Positions 44,701 to 58,517 of a stretch of DNA of 64,000 bases are shown here, piece by piece. The stretch lies in contig NC_134414.1 of assembly GCF_030867145.1 (NCBI RefSeq), positions 131,142,465 to 131,206,464 of the forward strand, given 5' to 3'. Source of the DNA: Opisthocomus hoazin (Eukaryota; Chordata; Aves; Opisthocomiformes; Opisthocomidae). A program made the position numbers and the translations under genes. The notes below the pieces were generated by a model. It was not told where the DNA came from, did not search any database, and was given only the letters and a program-made list of their open reading frames with translations. Position 1 is the first letter of the stretch. Each line of letters begins with the position of its first letter.

Positions 44701-47700
44701 CAGCCTTGATATTTTTGGTTTAAGGTTGTGGGAGATAAAGATTTTCAGGTCAAACAAAAGAAGTGTCATGAATAAGCATCTCTGAAGCCTGTGGGGGAAG
44801 AATTCAACCCTTGATAAAATCTTCAGGCCTACAAGACTGGGGTGAAAACCAAAAAATCCCAACAAGGTAATGACCAGAAATCTGTATACTAGTCTTCGAA
44901 AGGAGGGACTCCAAGGCACAGTCTCTCATAGTGCTGAGTTTGGGCCCACAGCCTGAACTACTTTGTTTTTTTCAGTGCCTTGCATCTGTCAGCAACTTCT
45001 CCTTCCCAGATACTTGTCCTTCTCAACGCTTTGAGGGCTCCTCACTGTGTTTTTTCGTTTCTCATGTCCCTCAGTTTTCTGGCTTTCTTTCCCCTTTCTC
45101 TGTGCATCTGCTGACTCTGTTTCTGCTCCCCTAGAAGAGCAGGCTATCTCCAGGGGTTATCCAGGGACAACAAACACTCCATAATAACTTTGCCATTGGC
45201 TCTTCATACCAGACCAGCTGCTAGTCTGTGGATATGAAATTTTTGGTATTCAGGACTGCCCATTTGGAGCATTTTATTCAGATCATCACAAGTTCAAAAA
45301 ACATACACACGCAAAAAAATAAATCTTGTAATTGCATGGGATACATAAGAGTCTTTTTTTCCTATGAAAGATTCATAGTTTCTTTATTGGCCATAAAACC
45401 TGGTATTTCCTAGCACTGCCTGAAATAAAGGGCAAAACAGCTTGGGTGTGTGAGTAAACTATTGCAGGTATGAGAGTGCTACCTCCTGCGGGACCATGTT
45501 TGGCTGCAGCCACCGCAGCCGCTTCACTGCCCACAGGAGATCAGCAGGGTGACCTGCAGGGTGGCCTCCCTGCTGTCCCCTCCGCAGAGCAGCAGCTCCC
45601 TTCCCCAAAGGGGCTCACAGCAGGCTGCTGCCCTCAGAGCCAGTGGCTGCCGATGCACGGCTCCTCCCAACCCAGCAGACTCGAGCAAGTTCTTGAGTGC
45701 TGCTGGACAGACGGCGTGGTGGAAGGATGTGCTGTGACATCCCACTGCTGTGCCGCAGGAGGTCTTTGCTGACATCCAAGACTGGCTCCCCATTCCAGTC
45801 CACCTGGTGCTGGGCTCAGCTAGAGCTCGTCTTGCTGCCCGATTTTAACCTGAATTGTACCAGCTAGTGAAATCCCTATACTCTCTCTCTTTTTAAGGTC
45901 AGTTTCCCTTATTGTCTTTGAAACGGCCCAAGTCACTTCAATGAATGACCTCTGCAGGACCCTAGGTATCCCTGAACGCTCATGGTCAAGCAGGGTTCAC
46001 ACCGCCAGTAAGAAGATTGCTTGCTGGGTGTCCTACCAAAACCAGTTTTGTGGGGCGTAATCCCTGGCCGCTCCTTGTAGTTCCAGGTGTGCTCACCTAC
46101 ATGTTCTCCGCTTCCTGATAGATGTGGTAGGAAAATGCCAAGACAGCAAAAGTTTGTTATATCAACTGATGATTTATTGCTCAAAGCCCAGCTCTGGAGA
46201 GGAAATCAACTATGATTTCGTTTCTGTTAGGATCGCTTTTGTGGTCCTTCCCTTACAGTGTCTTCACAATACAGTCAGGGCTTCAGCGGAAGGATCTAGT
46301 AAGACAGCGAAGCTGACAGGACCACTGGACTATGACAAATATTTGTAGTAAATACTAATGACCACCTGGGCTGTGCCAAATCCTGCATTTGACACTTACA
46401 GAGCACTTTACAGATTGTCAGAACTTGCTGCAATTGTTATTTATGATTCCAAATACTGCTTGAAGACAAGAAGACACAACCAAAAAAAAGGGTGTTTACT
46501 AAGTAAACTCAATATTTGCCTGGTCTAAAGTGCTATTTTCTGCCTGCAAGGAAGCCAGATCTGAAAAAACAAAGTGAGGAATTTTGTTCTTGGGGAAGGA
46601 CAGATCTTCAGGTATGGAAGACAGGGCTTGCTGACCTCAATATGATTTATAACGCTTTGGTTGCACGGATTGCTCTCTTACCGTGGCTACCAGTGACTGT
46701 GCAGAAAATGCACTGAGGTTTTTCTTCGTTATGTACAGTACCAGATACTGGGGTGACTGAGGCCTTCGAATGAGAAACTGGAAAATTACAAAGAAGACCC
46801 TGTTCTAAAGAATCACCAAACGCTAACAAAATATGGTAAGCAGAAGTGCCATGCTGTGCTGTGCATACTAGTAAGCTTTCATCTGAAGGATAGTCTCAAG
46901 TTAACAAAAATGGGAAGGGAGCTCATCTCAACAAATGAAAGAGCATTAATAAGTTCCTGTTAGCGTCCATAAGAAGGACTAGTTTTCTTACCTAAAAATT
47001 ACAAACCAGCTCAGTTAGCCAGTGTGATGCTCATAACCGCTCATACCTGGGCAACAAGCAGGTGACACCTGTAAGAGCTGAACTTCTCCTGTCCCCCGCT
47101 AGGGAAGAGATTGGAAACCAGGAGCATGTGTCCTGAATATTGGCTGCTAGTGGGACACTGTGCAGCATCTTGTTGTCTCCTGCTGCTGAGATCCAGCCTC
47201 TTCTTCTTGAATATCTGCTTTCTGAAGTTATTTGGTTAAGTGATTCTTAACCTTCAGCCATCCTGTCTGTGGAGCACAGTTAGGTAGTGTGAGCCTTCAG
47301 GGCTCTTAGATGGCAAAGAAAGTGATTTAAAATAAATGTTTAAATCTCATGGATTTGGATGCTGTAATCAATGATATTTGAGTGTTTAGGGCTTGCAACA
47401 CTCTGTTGTGATTAGAAGGAAAAAAAAATTCTAAAAAGCTTGCTTGTCAGTAATTTCCATAAAGCCATGCAACAGAGCAGAAAGTGGGATTTGCACATAT
47501 TGCTTTGCCTTGATTGACTTGCCTTTGTACCTGGAATTTTTCTCTGCAAGTCTTGTTTGTCGAGATCAGGGTGCTTGATGTACCACTTCGCACAAGGGTG
47601 ACCAAGTGCACTGCCTCTACCCACTCTCGCCTGGGGGAAACGCGCTCTCAACAGCAGAAAGATGCGTGGGTCAGAAAAGAAAGCGAAACACTAATGAACA

Positions 47701-49854
47701 AATGGGAGCTTTGGCAAGGCAGTCTGTAACTTGGATAATAGCTGGGAGGAATGGCTGTCTGAGTTAGCCTGGCTAGAAAAATCAAAATGCACCAGAGAAA
47801 AAAGTATAGTGCCTCTTTATGGGACCACCTCTTAGTCACTAAATGGGAATGAGCTAGTGCTAATGCCACATTAGCAGAAATCAGAGAGTCCTCCATAACA
47901 CAATGCTACAGTAGCAGCAGCTTCAGTTCCTGCTGCCCCTGAGACAACGGAATTAATGGAGGGAGCAAGAGTAATGCTATGGAGTAGGAGCTTTGTAATT
48001 CAGACCAGCAGCCGCAGCAAGAGGCTGTATCCTCTTCCAAAACCACTGGTGCTACAGATGCTACACTCTGTATCTTAGAAATGTCTCAAGTGCAAAGCTC
48101 ACATGGAGCTAGAGTTTTACGAATTTCACTCAGATAGCATTAAAAGGTTGTAGCAGGCCCTGATTCAGGTATAAATTAATTAGAAGGGACTTAAATCTCC
48201 TTTTTATCTTCTGGAGCAAAAAGCAGTACTAGAATTCAAGGTCTGGCTCATGCTGCATGGTAAGACATGAGTGCCATGGTAGAGTGGCACTCTACTAAAA
48301 ACTAAGATGTTTCAAAACAATGTGTAATTATTTATAATCCCTGGGTTTAAGAACCTGCCTTGCTGACAGGGAGGAAGAGTCAATCAAAATGACCACTGCT
48401 GCCAACTGCAAGTGAGCGTGAGCATGTCTGGTCACATTAAGAAACAAGAGTAGGAGCTGGTTGACAAGAGGTTTGACACTAAAGAGTCTTGACCCATGTA
48501 CGTCTTTCGACTGGAAAACAAGGGGCCTGTTTTTGTGCTGCTGCACTGGCCGTTTGCAGTTCTGAGTGAAATTATATTTCCAGGCAGATTTTGTGTGCAA
48601 GAAAACAGTAAACAGAGAGCAGTGTGCCTAAACACAGGCATAATTATTCAAGCCACTCCTCAAGGTTCATTTGACTTTGCTGCCCCAGCGGTTACTTCCA
48701 CCCACACTCTCCACAACTGAGAGAAATCTGTTTCGTTTACCCAGCTCCATTTGTAAAGAGAAAAATACAGAAAAAGCCCACATAAGCAACCCCGAAAAGC
48801 AGCGAAAGACACCTCAGCGAACTTCGGAAAGACAACTCCAGCGTCAATGATGAATTTGCATCTGGGGTGGATTCTGAATACATTCCTTTTACAAATGACA
48901 AAGTACTTGTAGTGACTTATGGAACAATGTATGCCGTAATTTTAAAAGGTCTACAATAATATAAGGTGATACAAATCAAGTTATACATACTGGAGAAAAC
49001 ACAAGTCCTAGGTACGTAAAAGCATAGTAATCATCATGTACTCAGTTTAAAAATGAAGAAGCATATGTACTTTGGCTTGAAGTACTTCTACATTTCAGTT
49101 CCTAAGCTCCGAAATTTCAGAAAGCCACTTATCACAAAAATGATTAAATGTCATAAAATGATGCCATAAAATGTCATAAAATACCATGTCAGGCGTTAAG
49201 CATTACTGAGAGAGAAGAATATGATTTATCCCCGACAAATTGAAACAAAATGGAACGTATGCAGGGACTGTAAGTGTTTTTCCAAGGTTTGTTCTATTTT
49301 TAAATAGAATAGAGAGGCCGGGATAATCCAGTTTTAGGCTTTCTCTCATATAGTTAGTAGACATGGCTACATTAAAATTATCTCGATTTTGCCTGGGAAT
49401 TCAAGTTCGGATGCACATCTCCGCTCGAGACATCCGAGAGAGAGAGGGGAAAAGAAACCAAAATCAGGCAAGAAACTTGAAGCTGCCGTGCATGCTTTAT
49501 TCCCGTTCCCAACACTCCGTCTCGCTTTGTTCAGCGATCCAGAACCACCGCTGTTTCTGAACTCGGGTACCCGGGGGTGAAACCCTCCGGACCCCGCCAG
49601 GGCTGCGGTCCTGTTCCGCCACCGGCGACCTCTCCCCAGCCCGCTCCCGGTTCGGGGGTCCCGCCCGCCCTCTGCACCCCGGCGCTCCCCCCCCTCAAGG
49701 ACCGGGCGAAGGGGAGCGGGGGCCGCCCGCCGTCCTTCCACCCGGCCACGTGAAGCCACCCCCGGCCCCTGCCTTCACCCCCGCCCTGCCTTCACCCCGC
49801 GCGGGTGAGACCCCCGGCCTTCCCCGGGGCCGGGGCGCGGCGGGCTGCCCTTAC
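38750..49854. other. Probable TMEM45A intron 1 (before the coding exons)
   Basis: About 11 kb with no in-phase coding exon. It includes three GC-rich patches (about 40.0-40.7, 42.25-43.1 and 45.47-45.83 kb) in which overlapping ORFs run on both strands without recognisable domains. No CR1 or LTR is clearly seen. It is called an intron from the acceptor at 38750 and the donor at 49854. Confidence 0.45.
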
Positions 49855-50270
49855 CTCGGATCCCGGCTCCCTCGCGGCCTCTTCCTCCGCCTCCCCCGCC
49901 GCCCCTCGCCCCCGCCGAGGGCTTCTCGCCGCCGGCCCGGGCGAGCCCCGCCGCCGCCGGACCCTCCGGCTGCGGCCGCCCCCGACGTTCCCTGGCCGGC
50001 CCCGCGGGGGGCGGGCGGCTGCCGGGGAGGACCCAGGGCAGAGCCAGAGAAAAGGGGCGCGGGGGAAGGGAGGGTTCCGCGGGGTCCGGCGCTGCCCGGT
50101 GCCCGGCCCCCCGCCTCTGCCCCGCTGCCCCGGGCGGAGCGGCCGGGAGCGGGCAGGGCCGGCGGGCCGGGGCCGCGGCTCCCGCTAGCCCGGGCAGGGT
50201 GGGAGAAGCAGAAGAACCTTTCTGACTGACACACAAACCCTGCTTTGATCGCTACGTGTAACACAGGCGC
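49560..50270 (-). promoter_or_regulatory. CpG island, likely TMEM45A promoter with 5' noncoding exon
   Basis: Very GC- and CpG-dense DNA, the only such island in the window. On the minus strand a consensus donor, CCGAG|GTAAGG, ends a candidate first exon at 49855. This fits the acceptor just before the TMEM45A start codon and would give an intron of about 11 kb. The long proline/arginine/glycine ORFs on both strands here are compositional. The island could also serve a divergent plus-strand transcript. Confidence 0.6.
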
Positions 50271-50288
50271 GGTTTTATTTGCCTTCCT

Positions 50289-50309
50289 CCCCCCCCCCCC
50301 CCCCCCCCC
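50289..50309. repeat. Poly-C tract (21 bp) at the edge of the CpG island
   Basis: Uninterrupted C run on plus, G-rich on the minus strand. Its length is prone to assembly error. Confidence 0.9.
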
Positions 50310-53300
50310 GTCCCGTGGTTTTCCCCACGAAAATCAGCACCCGTGGCTGCAGACCCTGTAATTTCGCAGGAATGTATGGCAGAGCCCTGAACCCAGAAGG
50401 AGAATGCCTAAAAATAAAGCTGAAAGGAGTTTTGTTTGCAAACGTCGTGCTGTAGTGAACGGTGTTGGTGACATGACCAAATCTTTCACAGTATGGTGGA
50501 AAGGCATCTTACGCTGCACCACCGCTCTTACGACACCCAACAAATCCTCACCAATGAATCCTCAAACCTCACGTATGGAAAAACCTTCCCTTGAGGTACT
50601 TGCCAGGGAGCTGTGATATTCAGGTTTTGAAGCTCTGTTTAAACTACCCCACAAGCCTCCCCGACCCTTTCCACCACTGTCAGCTCCGAGCTCGTGCGTT
50701 GCCAACTTCCCCTGTGGCTGTTGGAACTGCCAAGCCAAGAAGCAACTCTCCCCACCAGCCAGTCGTAACTTGGACTAAATTCTGAGACACCCCCAAGCCC
50801 CCAAACTTAAGATTTCTGCCTTTCAGGATCCAAAAGCTTTTCGCTTTGGGAAATCTGTGGATCAAATTAACTCCACATAAAGGTTAAAACTTGGATCAAT
50901 GGGGCGTTTCTGTTTGACGCTTTTTCACCCTCGGTTATCTTCTCAAAAGCCTGTCTCTAGTATAAGTGACACTTTCACTATCGGATAAACAGATACCCTT
51001 CAGCATCTGGCGAGCAGATGCCTTTGCAGGTTGGGTGATGTAATGAGTACAGAGAAAAAGGCAATTAATATTTTCCAGAAGGACCACCTCTTCGTAAACA
51101 ATGTTTCAGAAATTCAGCCTCTGTGGCAACTGCTCCCCTTCCCTGGTCTGAGCGACTTCTTTTGCAATTGTTTTAGATGGCAGAATGCATCTCATGTAAT
51201 GACATTAATTCCTACCTAATGGGTATCCTTCTGCTGCAGAGGAGTTTTCAGTTAGACTGAGCTAAGTCAGTCAATGCAACTGATAATTGTAATTACCTCA
51301 TCTATTTACCACTGGTTTGATGTGTTTGTCTTGGCAGCAGAGCAAAAATCACTTCCTGGGATTCCTCACTTCCATCCATACTTAAGAGGACTTAGAAGTG
51401 ATTCGAAGTAACGATTAGTGTCTCCCATGTCAAAAACTCCAATTAGCATCCTGGAAACCCTGCAGGGATTCTACACTTCTGCGAGGACCTTTGCAGTGTG
51501 CATTAAAGTAACCATAGAGCAGTGCGTGCATAGAGTATTCTATAAAACTGTTAGGGGCTACAGAAACAGCAAAGGATCCTTTGCAATTTTTTACCAACGG
51601 TCAACAAGAGGCCAGCAGCACTGCTACATTCAGTCAAGTTCAGACCGTCGCTCATTTTCATCTTGTTCTTTTTACCATACTCCAAAGTTAGGAAATTAAT
51701 TCACTATACCTGTTCCAAACTTGGGATACACGCCTGACACAAAGGCAGGCAATCGAGCCCTCCTCTAGCCAAAGGGAGAGAATATTCACCCGTCTCTGAA
51801 AGGGCTGTGTGTACTTCCCAAACACTGTTTGGCCAAAGGAGACAAGAAACTGTAACACCCGTCTTGCTTGCTGGGGCAATGTGTTCTGAGAATCAATACA
51901 AACAATGCCAAATACCTGGAAGAAAATTTAAGTAAGTAAAAATTAAGTACAATAAGTGAAAAAGATTTGTTCAGATCATAGTGTGTTTTCCTGCTTGTTC
52001 AGGGTTCCTTTCTACAATATGACTGTCAGGGACAATTAAAATTACTAATAGATGCAGTTTACCAGTTTGTAACTAATAACATACTGGATCCATTCCACTT
52101 TTCTTCCTGCTTAACATGTCCATCAGCAAAAGAACAATTGCCTTTAGAGGCTTAACGTTGTGGTGAGTGCTAGGTCTGTGCTGTGAAGGATTCTGGACAA
52201 CCACTCAATACCTGAACGGCATGGGTTCGATGTGATTAACATTGCTTTTGCTGTATGGTAAAATGACTATGTGTAATCAAAACTTGTAACCTTGTAATAT
52301 AGTTACATTATACATGGTATTTAAAAAATTATTCGTTTTTATAATTATTAATTATGTTGTTGTTATTTGAAGTACTTTTGGTTTTTTTACAAGTAGCCTG
52401 TGAAAGAAACGAAATTTCAAGAAACAGATTTTTTTCAAGTTTGTATCCTTGCTGTGCATTAATCAGCAATTTGTCAAGCTGACTACTAGCATATAAAAAT
52501 ATGTTCCCCCTTATGAAAGTCTTTCATCTAGAAAAACATGCAAAAATAATCATGGAGAAAAATAGTTGAAAGAGCTCATCTTACCCCTATCTGCATTAAG
52601 AGAGGAACAGCAATGGCTGCAGGTGCAATACCTGAAACACTCTGTAATCCATGGGTAATTGGCTATGTTTTGAGTTGATTAGAGTCCTTTGAACTAACCT
52701 AGCAATTTGGCATGGGGAATCCAGTGCGATAAAGCCAGCAATGCCAAGCCTATTGACGGTAAGAGCTTTCTCCCCAGACTTCTCCATTTCTGTGTAATGA
52801 TGATTCAGAACAGAGAAATCTGGGAAAAGCAGAAGCACTAGGAGAAAGTAGTTCACAGAGCCCGAACATTTTTCTTCTGAGTATCAGCGCTTGAAATAAA
52901 TACACGCCTGGACACTGAGAGCTGTGCAGGTGAGGTCTTCTACAGTACAAACATATAAAAGTGATGATCCCTGTCCCCACATTGCAGATTAAGAGTCTTT
53001 GCTTATTCTGTCCTTGTCATGTATCTCTCTGAATGAGAGCAAAGATGATTTTTAAGGCTGCAAATGCCACCACAGAGGTTTGAAATGTGGAATGACATTT
53101 CTTTTTACTATGCTTCAGCTCGTGAAGCAAACTTTGGTTTAGAAAGTAAGAGATTATTCATGCTGGGGAAAATGATGTGCACTAACCTGGCATTTTTTGG
53201 TGCAGGATGATTAGCAACAGATTAGTCAAACAATGTCTACAACAGCATAACTTCTCGATAGTATCAGGCAGTGGAGAGCTCATCTGGTGTACGCACTCGG

Positions 53301-54647
53301 AGTTGAATACCAAGCCAAGTCCTAGTTTATCAGTTGTTGCAGAAGTTGGGATGTGGAAATATAAAGCAGAGGGCTGTGGGAAAAGAAGGGGTAGTCTGCC
53401 AGCTGAGGAAAGAAACGGCGGGTGCAAGAGCTAGAAACTCTCCCTGCCTCCGTCATGTTCCTTGGTCATTTCTAGATGAGGTACCTGCATGTCTGCGTTT
53501 GGCTGATGGTTTCTTATTTCAGGGCACCTGGTAGGAGACATCTACGTTATAGATTTATAGGAGCATCAGACACTCAGGACAGCAAATGAAGTCTGCTGGA
53601 GCAGTTCATTAAAATACAGAGTGTTCTGAACAAATGTCAGGGCTAACATAGTATGCAAAAAGGTGTAGCGAATCATAAGAAGAAGTTCCCAGTTCCCTGG
53701 AAATAGTATCTCCTCACCTTTAATGCACACTGTGATGATAATCATGTTTGCAAAACATTCCAAGACTGCAGGAAAGCTACCCCAGAAAACCTCACAAAAC
53801 GGCTGGCAGCTCTGAATTCAGTGCACTGTCTGGGCTGTATGGTGATAAATGGGGCTCGTAGTCACACACACAGTCCAGGAAATGTAGAGACCGGCTTCAT
53901 TCCCAGACACTGTCCTGCTTTTACACTAAACGAGACCCTAGTCCCATGGGAAAAATAGTATGCAGTCAAACGATTAAATCATGACACATAATACACATTG
54001 GGGGGGGGGGGGGGGAGGGAGGAAGAGGGGGCTGAACTCTGCTTCCGAAGGCAGCGTTAACATCTGGATTTGTCCAGCTTTTGAGAGTTTAACCTTGTAA
54101 ACCTAATGGTGTCCTTTCAGCTTTTCTTATGATGCAGCTTCGTCTTCCTCATTGTTTTGTTAATTTTTGTTCTCTCTGTCTCTCTCTGACTCACTTGGTG
54201 CATTCGGCACGTACCTCGGGTGAGTCAGGAGAGAGGGCTAGCCAGGGGAGGACATCGGGGTGAACAACCCTCTGGATGGAGACATGAGGCAGAAAGAGCA
54301 GGATGGGAAAACTGCCCAGCTGAGCAGTGATATGAAAACCACCAGCTGTAGCCCAGCCTAGGGAGAAAGAGGGAAAAATGCTTTTTCATGGGAAGAGGGA
54401 GAGTGAGAGCAGGAGCACAGCTGTGGGAGGTGAGCATGGAGGGACAGGGAGGTCAGAAAGCCAGAGTTGCTTCATGAGCATCACCTCCTGCGACCCTTTT
54501 CCCTTGGCTCTCCTGCAGCATGGCAGGTAATGTCCTCCTGCTCGCCATACAGAGCAGGGGCACACGGCTGTTGTGTCAGTCTTCATCCCATGGGACACCA
54601 GCGCCTGAAGAGCTCTGGTGCAAAACAGCTCCCCCCGTACACGCATT
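50310..54647. other. Upstream flank of the CpG island, no gene recognised
   Basis: AT-rich to mixed sequence, short ORFs only. A G run lies at 54000-54015. Confidence 0.5.
54000..54015. repeat. Poly-G tract (16 bp)
   Basis: Uninterrupted G run followed by a purine-rich AGGGAGGAAGAGGGGG stretch. Confidence 0.95.
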
Positions 54648-54715
54648 ATAGAATCATAGAATCATGAAGGTTGGAAAAGACCTCTAAGATCATGAAGTCC
54701 AACCATCAAACCGCC
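54648..54715 (-). mobile_element. CR1 3'-end fragment, minus orientation
   Basis: ATAGAATCATAGAATCAT followed by GGTTGGAAAAGACCTC and AAGTCCAACC, the reverse complement of the CR1 3' terminus. It stops abruptly after about 70 bp. Confidence 0.8.
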
Positions 54716-55611
54716 ATTTATCACACACATGAAAGAGAAAGATCACTAATAAGGAAGGAGCCCATCCAAGCGTCACAGAAATCTCTGTGCCCAGGCACAA
54801 TATTCCCTGGAGACAAACGCTTTCCCCTCGGTCACTGTCCTCCCAACCAGCTCTCACAGGCATGGTGGCGTGTCCTACCTCACGGGGAACTGGACCCTTC
54901 AGTCCCTTGCCTGGCTGTCACTTACCAAAGCTTTGCCCTCCCAAAGCACCTGAATTTACAGCACGCCCGCCCCAGATCCTTGCCATCAACCCAAAACTCT
55001 TCTCACAAACCCACCCTCCCCGAAGGCGGCTCTGGGCTCTTTCCATCACACTCCTCCCCAGGGACATCCTAATCAAGTGGCCCAAAAACCCAGCCAGAGC
55101 TTCTCATCCCTGGCCTTGCCGACCCTGCTCCCAACCAGCGGCCGAGCCAGAGCTGCGGCGGTGCTTTGGCATTAACCCGCTTGGGTCTTCCTCCCCTTTG
55201 CCTTAACCCAGCAGCAAGGCAGGCAGGCCCACTTCCACAGCGCTGGCTCCCCTCCAGTTCCGCTTCTCCGGCAGGTTTCCCACAGCATCAGAATTTCCAC
55301 CGGCTCGTGAGGCAGTACGTATTGGCACAGAAACCTTGTAAACACAGGCACGCTTGAACGTGAGTCTGGACTCGCAGGGCGATGTTGGATGTAACGGGAT
55401 CGCAGGCAGTCAGCTAAGCAGCTTTTTAGGAAAAGGTCGTGGTAGGGATGCAGGGAGGTGACAGGGAGAAGCCTGTTTCGGGACAAGAAAGTTAAGGGAA
55501 AGCAGAGAAATGTGGGGACAGCTCGAAAAATAATAGTTTGTGCCCAGGTAGGGGGGAGTGGTGAACAGAAACCCATGGTACGGCACAATACAATATAGTA
55601 AAAACATCTAA

Positions 55612-55806
55612 ATGTAGGTATATATAATATACATTTATTAGTATAACATATTGCATACATAATATAGGCTGTGTATATATGTAATATATATGCTAATATA
55701 TGTTAGTATATGATATATATAAAATATATGCTGCATACATATACACATATGCACACTATATACACAGTACATATATTTTATATATACAGAGATTATATAT
55801 ATATAA
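55612..55806. repeat. AT-rich imperfect microsatellite
   Basis: About 195 bp of TA/ATAT with interspersed C and G, no uniform period. It can form multiple self-complementary folds. Confidence 0.85.
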
Positions 55807-56469
55807 CGTTATTTGGTACCTTAGTGAACAGGGATGATAAAAATGAAATGACCAAGTAATTTAGCAAGCCAGTGATTGGTGTAAAAGGGAAAGAGGGTGA
55901 TTTCTCATCCTGGGCCTCCTGCTGAAGTTCCCAGCCAGAACATTCCCTTTCAATTGAAAAAGAAAGGAAAAAAGAAATCTGTTATCAGCTTTGTTCTGAC
56001 GTTCCTGTGACTCGCTTTGACCGTTTTAAGAAATCCAGTTGGTTTACCTCTTTTTTGTTTCTGAGAAAATGTGCCTCTTTGTTTGACAGAACGTAGGAAC
56101 TGATCCCACCAGCACATCCATTTGTGCTTCACTTCGCAACCATGAGTAATCCCCCACAATTGCCATATTGGTAAGTATTTGAAGAATGAAGTTCAGTGTG
56201 GCTTTATGTCTCCAGATTTCCTCTGAAATCCTAGTGGGAGGCTGCGCGCACATTAACTGTGCAAACCAGCCGAGTGGTTTAAGACTCCTGCTGCTCCCCA
56301 GCCACTTGCTTCTGTCCCGCTGCCAGACATACCCTCCGACCAAAGATGACTGACAGGACTACCTCCCTGCCTGTCACTCTTGCAATCTGCAGCCCAGAGA
56401 AGCAGTCCAAACCTCCCCACGTGGGTCAGACTCTGAATCGGACCGGCCAAAATGCGGATGGCAGATATT

Positions 56470-58517
56470 TCAGGACGCTTTCCATAGAATGCAGGAGCTC
56501 TCAGTCCCCAGGTGTAAGAAGTCAGGCAAGGAAGGGAAGAGGCCAGCATGGCTGAGTCAACACCTGCTGGTCAAAGTAAAGAGCAAGGGGGAACTGCACA
56601 GGCAGGGACAGGTAACCTGGAAAGAGTGCAGGGACGCTGCCCGGTTGTGCAGGGATGGGGTCAGGTGGGCCAAGGTGCAAATGGAGCTGCATTTGGCAAG
56701 GGATGCAAACACTAAAAGAAGGGCTTCTACAGGTACGTCAGCCAGAATAGGAAGGTTAAAGAGAGCGTACCCCGCCGATGAACAAGAATGGCAACCTCCT
56801 GTCAACAGATGAGGAGAAGGCTGAGGTACTCGACAACATTTTTGCCCCGGTCTTCACTGACAACTTAACTCCTCACCCCTCCCGAGTCAATGGACCACAG
56901 GATGGGGACCAGAGGGGTAAAGCCCCTCCCACTGTAAGGGAAGATCAGGTTCAGGACCACCTGAGGAACCTGAACATGCATAAGTCTATGGGACCTGACG
57001 AGATGCATCCCAGAGTCCTGAGGGAATTGGCTGATGTAATTGCCAAGCCACTCTCCATGGTATTTGAAAGGTCATGGCAGTCAGGCGAAGCACCTGGTGA
57101 CTGGAAAAAGGGAAACATTGTGCCCATTTTTAAAAAGGGTAGAAAGGAGGACCCTGGGAACTACCGACCTGTCAGCCTCACCTCTGTGCCTGGGAAGATC
57201 ATGGAACAGGTCCTCCTAGAAGCTACGCTAAGGCACATGGAGGAGAGGGAGGTGATTTGAGACAGCCAGCATGGCTTTACCAAGGGCGAGTCCTGCCTGA
57301 CCAACCTTGTGGCTTTCTATGATGGAGTGACTGCATCAGTGGACAAGGGAAAAGCAAGGGATGTGATCTATCTGGACTTCTGTAAAGCCTTTGACACGGT
57401 CCCCCACAACATCCTTCTTTCTAAATTGAAGAGATAGGGATTCAATAGGTGGACTGTTCAGTGGATAAGGAATTGGTTGGAAGGTGGCAGCCAGAGTGTA
57501 GTGGTCAACGGCTTCATGTCCAAATGGACGCCAGTGACAAGTGGTGTCCCTCAGGGGTCCGTAATGGGACCAGTGCCGTTTAACATTTTCATCAATGACT
57601 TAGCAAGATCAAGTGCACCCTCAGAAAGTTTGCAGATGACACCAAGCTGAGTGGTGCAGTTGACACACCAGAAGGATGGGATGCCGTCCAGAGGACAAGC
57701 TCGAGAAGTGGGTCCATGTGAAACTCACGAGGTTCAACAAAGCCAAGTGCAAGGCCCTGCATCTGGGTTGGGGCAACCCCTGGTATTAATACAGGCTGGG
57801 GGATGAAGTGATTGAGAGCAGCCCTGACGAGAAGGACTTGGGGGTACTGGTGGATGAAAAGCTGGACATGAGCCACCAATGTGTGCTCGCAGCCAGAAGG
57901 CCAGCTGTATCCTGGGCTGCATCAAAAGCAGCATGGCCAGCAGGTCGAAGGAGGTGATTTTGCCCCTCTGCTCTGCTCTGGTGAGATCCCACCTGGAGTC
58001 CTGTGTCCAGCTCTGGAGCCCTCAGCACAAAAGGAACATGGAGCTGTTGGAGCAGGTCCAGAGGAGGGGCACAAAGACGATCCGAGGGCTGGAGCACCTC
58101 TCCTATGAGGAAAGGCTGAGAGAGTTGGGGCTGTTCAGCCTGGAGAAGAGAGGGCTCTGGGGAGACCTTATAGCAGCCTTCCAGTACCTGAAGGGGACCT
58201 ATAGGAAAGATAGGGAAAATATTTTCAGCAGGGCTTGTTACGATAGGACAAGGAGCAATGGCTTTAACCTCAGGGAGGGTAGATTTAGACTAGATATAAG
58301 GAAGAAATTTTTACCATGAGGGTGGTGAAACACCAGAACCGGCTGCCCAGAGAGGCAGTGGAGGCCCCATCCCTGGAATATTTAAAGCCAGGTTGGACTG
58401 GGCTCTGAGCAACCTGGCCTAGTTGAAGATGTCCCTGCTCCCTGCAGGGGGGTTGTGTTAGATGACCTCTAACGGACCCTTCCAACCCAAAGCATTCTAT
58501 GATTCTATGATTCTATG
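56470..58517 (+). mobile_element. CR1 LINE, 5'-truncated, with broken ORF2 (reverse transcriptase)
   Basis: Plus-strand ORF2 remnant. Early part: KKSGKEGKRPAW and CRDGVRWAK. Reverse transcriptase core: [78 protein letters not shown] and FADDTK (from 57629). C-terminal part: [34 protein letters not shown]. The frame is broken by stops at 57258 and 57435, a small deletion between about 57590 and 57628 that moves the FADD box out of frame, and another before 57880. It ends with three perfect ATTCTATG copies (58494-58517), the CR1 3' signature. The 5' edge is approximate. Confidence 0.95.

Noticed and set aside
48248..48300. Short palindromic TAGAGTGGCACTCTA
   Set aside because: Only six-base arms; expected by chance in 64 kb.
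49750..50229. 159- and 153-codon ORFs on opposite strands
   Set aside because: They lie in the CpG island; proline/arginine/glycine-rich frames on both strands are a composition effect.
52215..52240. GGTTCGA, a tRNA B-box-like heptamer
   Set aside because: No matching A box upstream, so neither a tRNA gene nor a tRNA-derived SINE can be supported.
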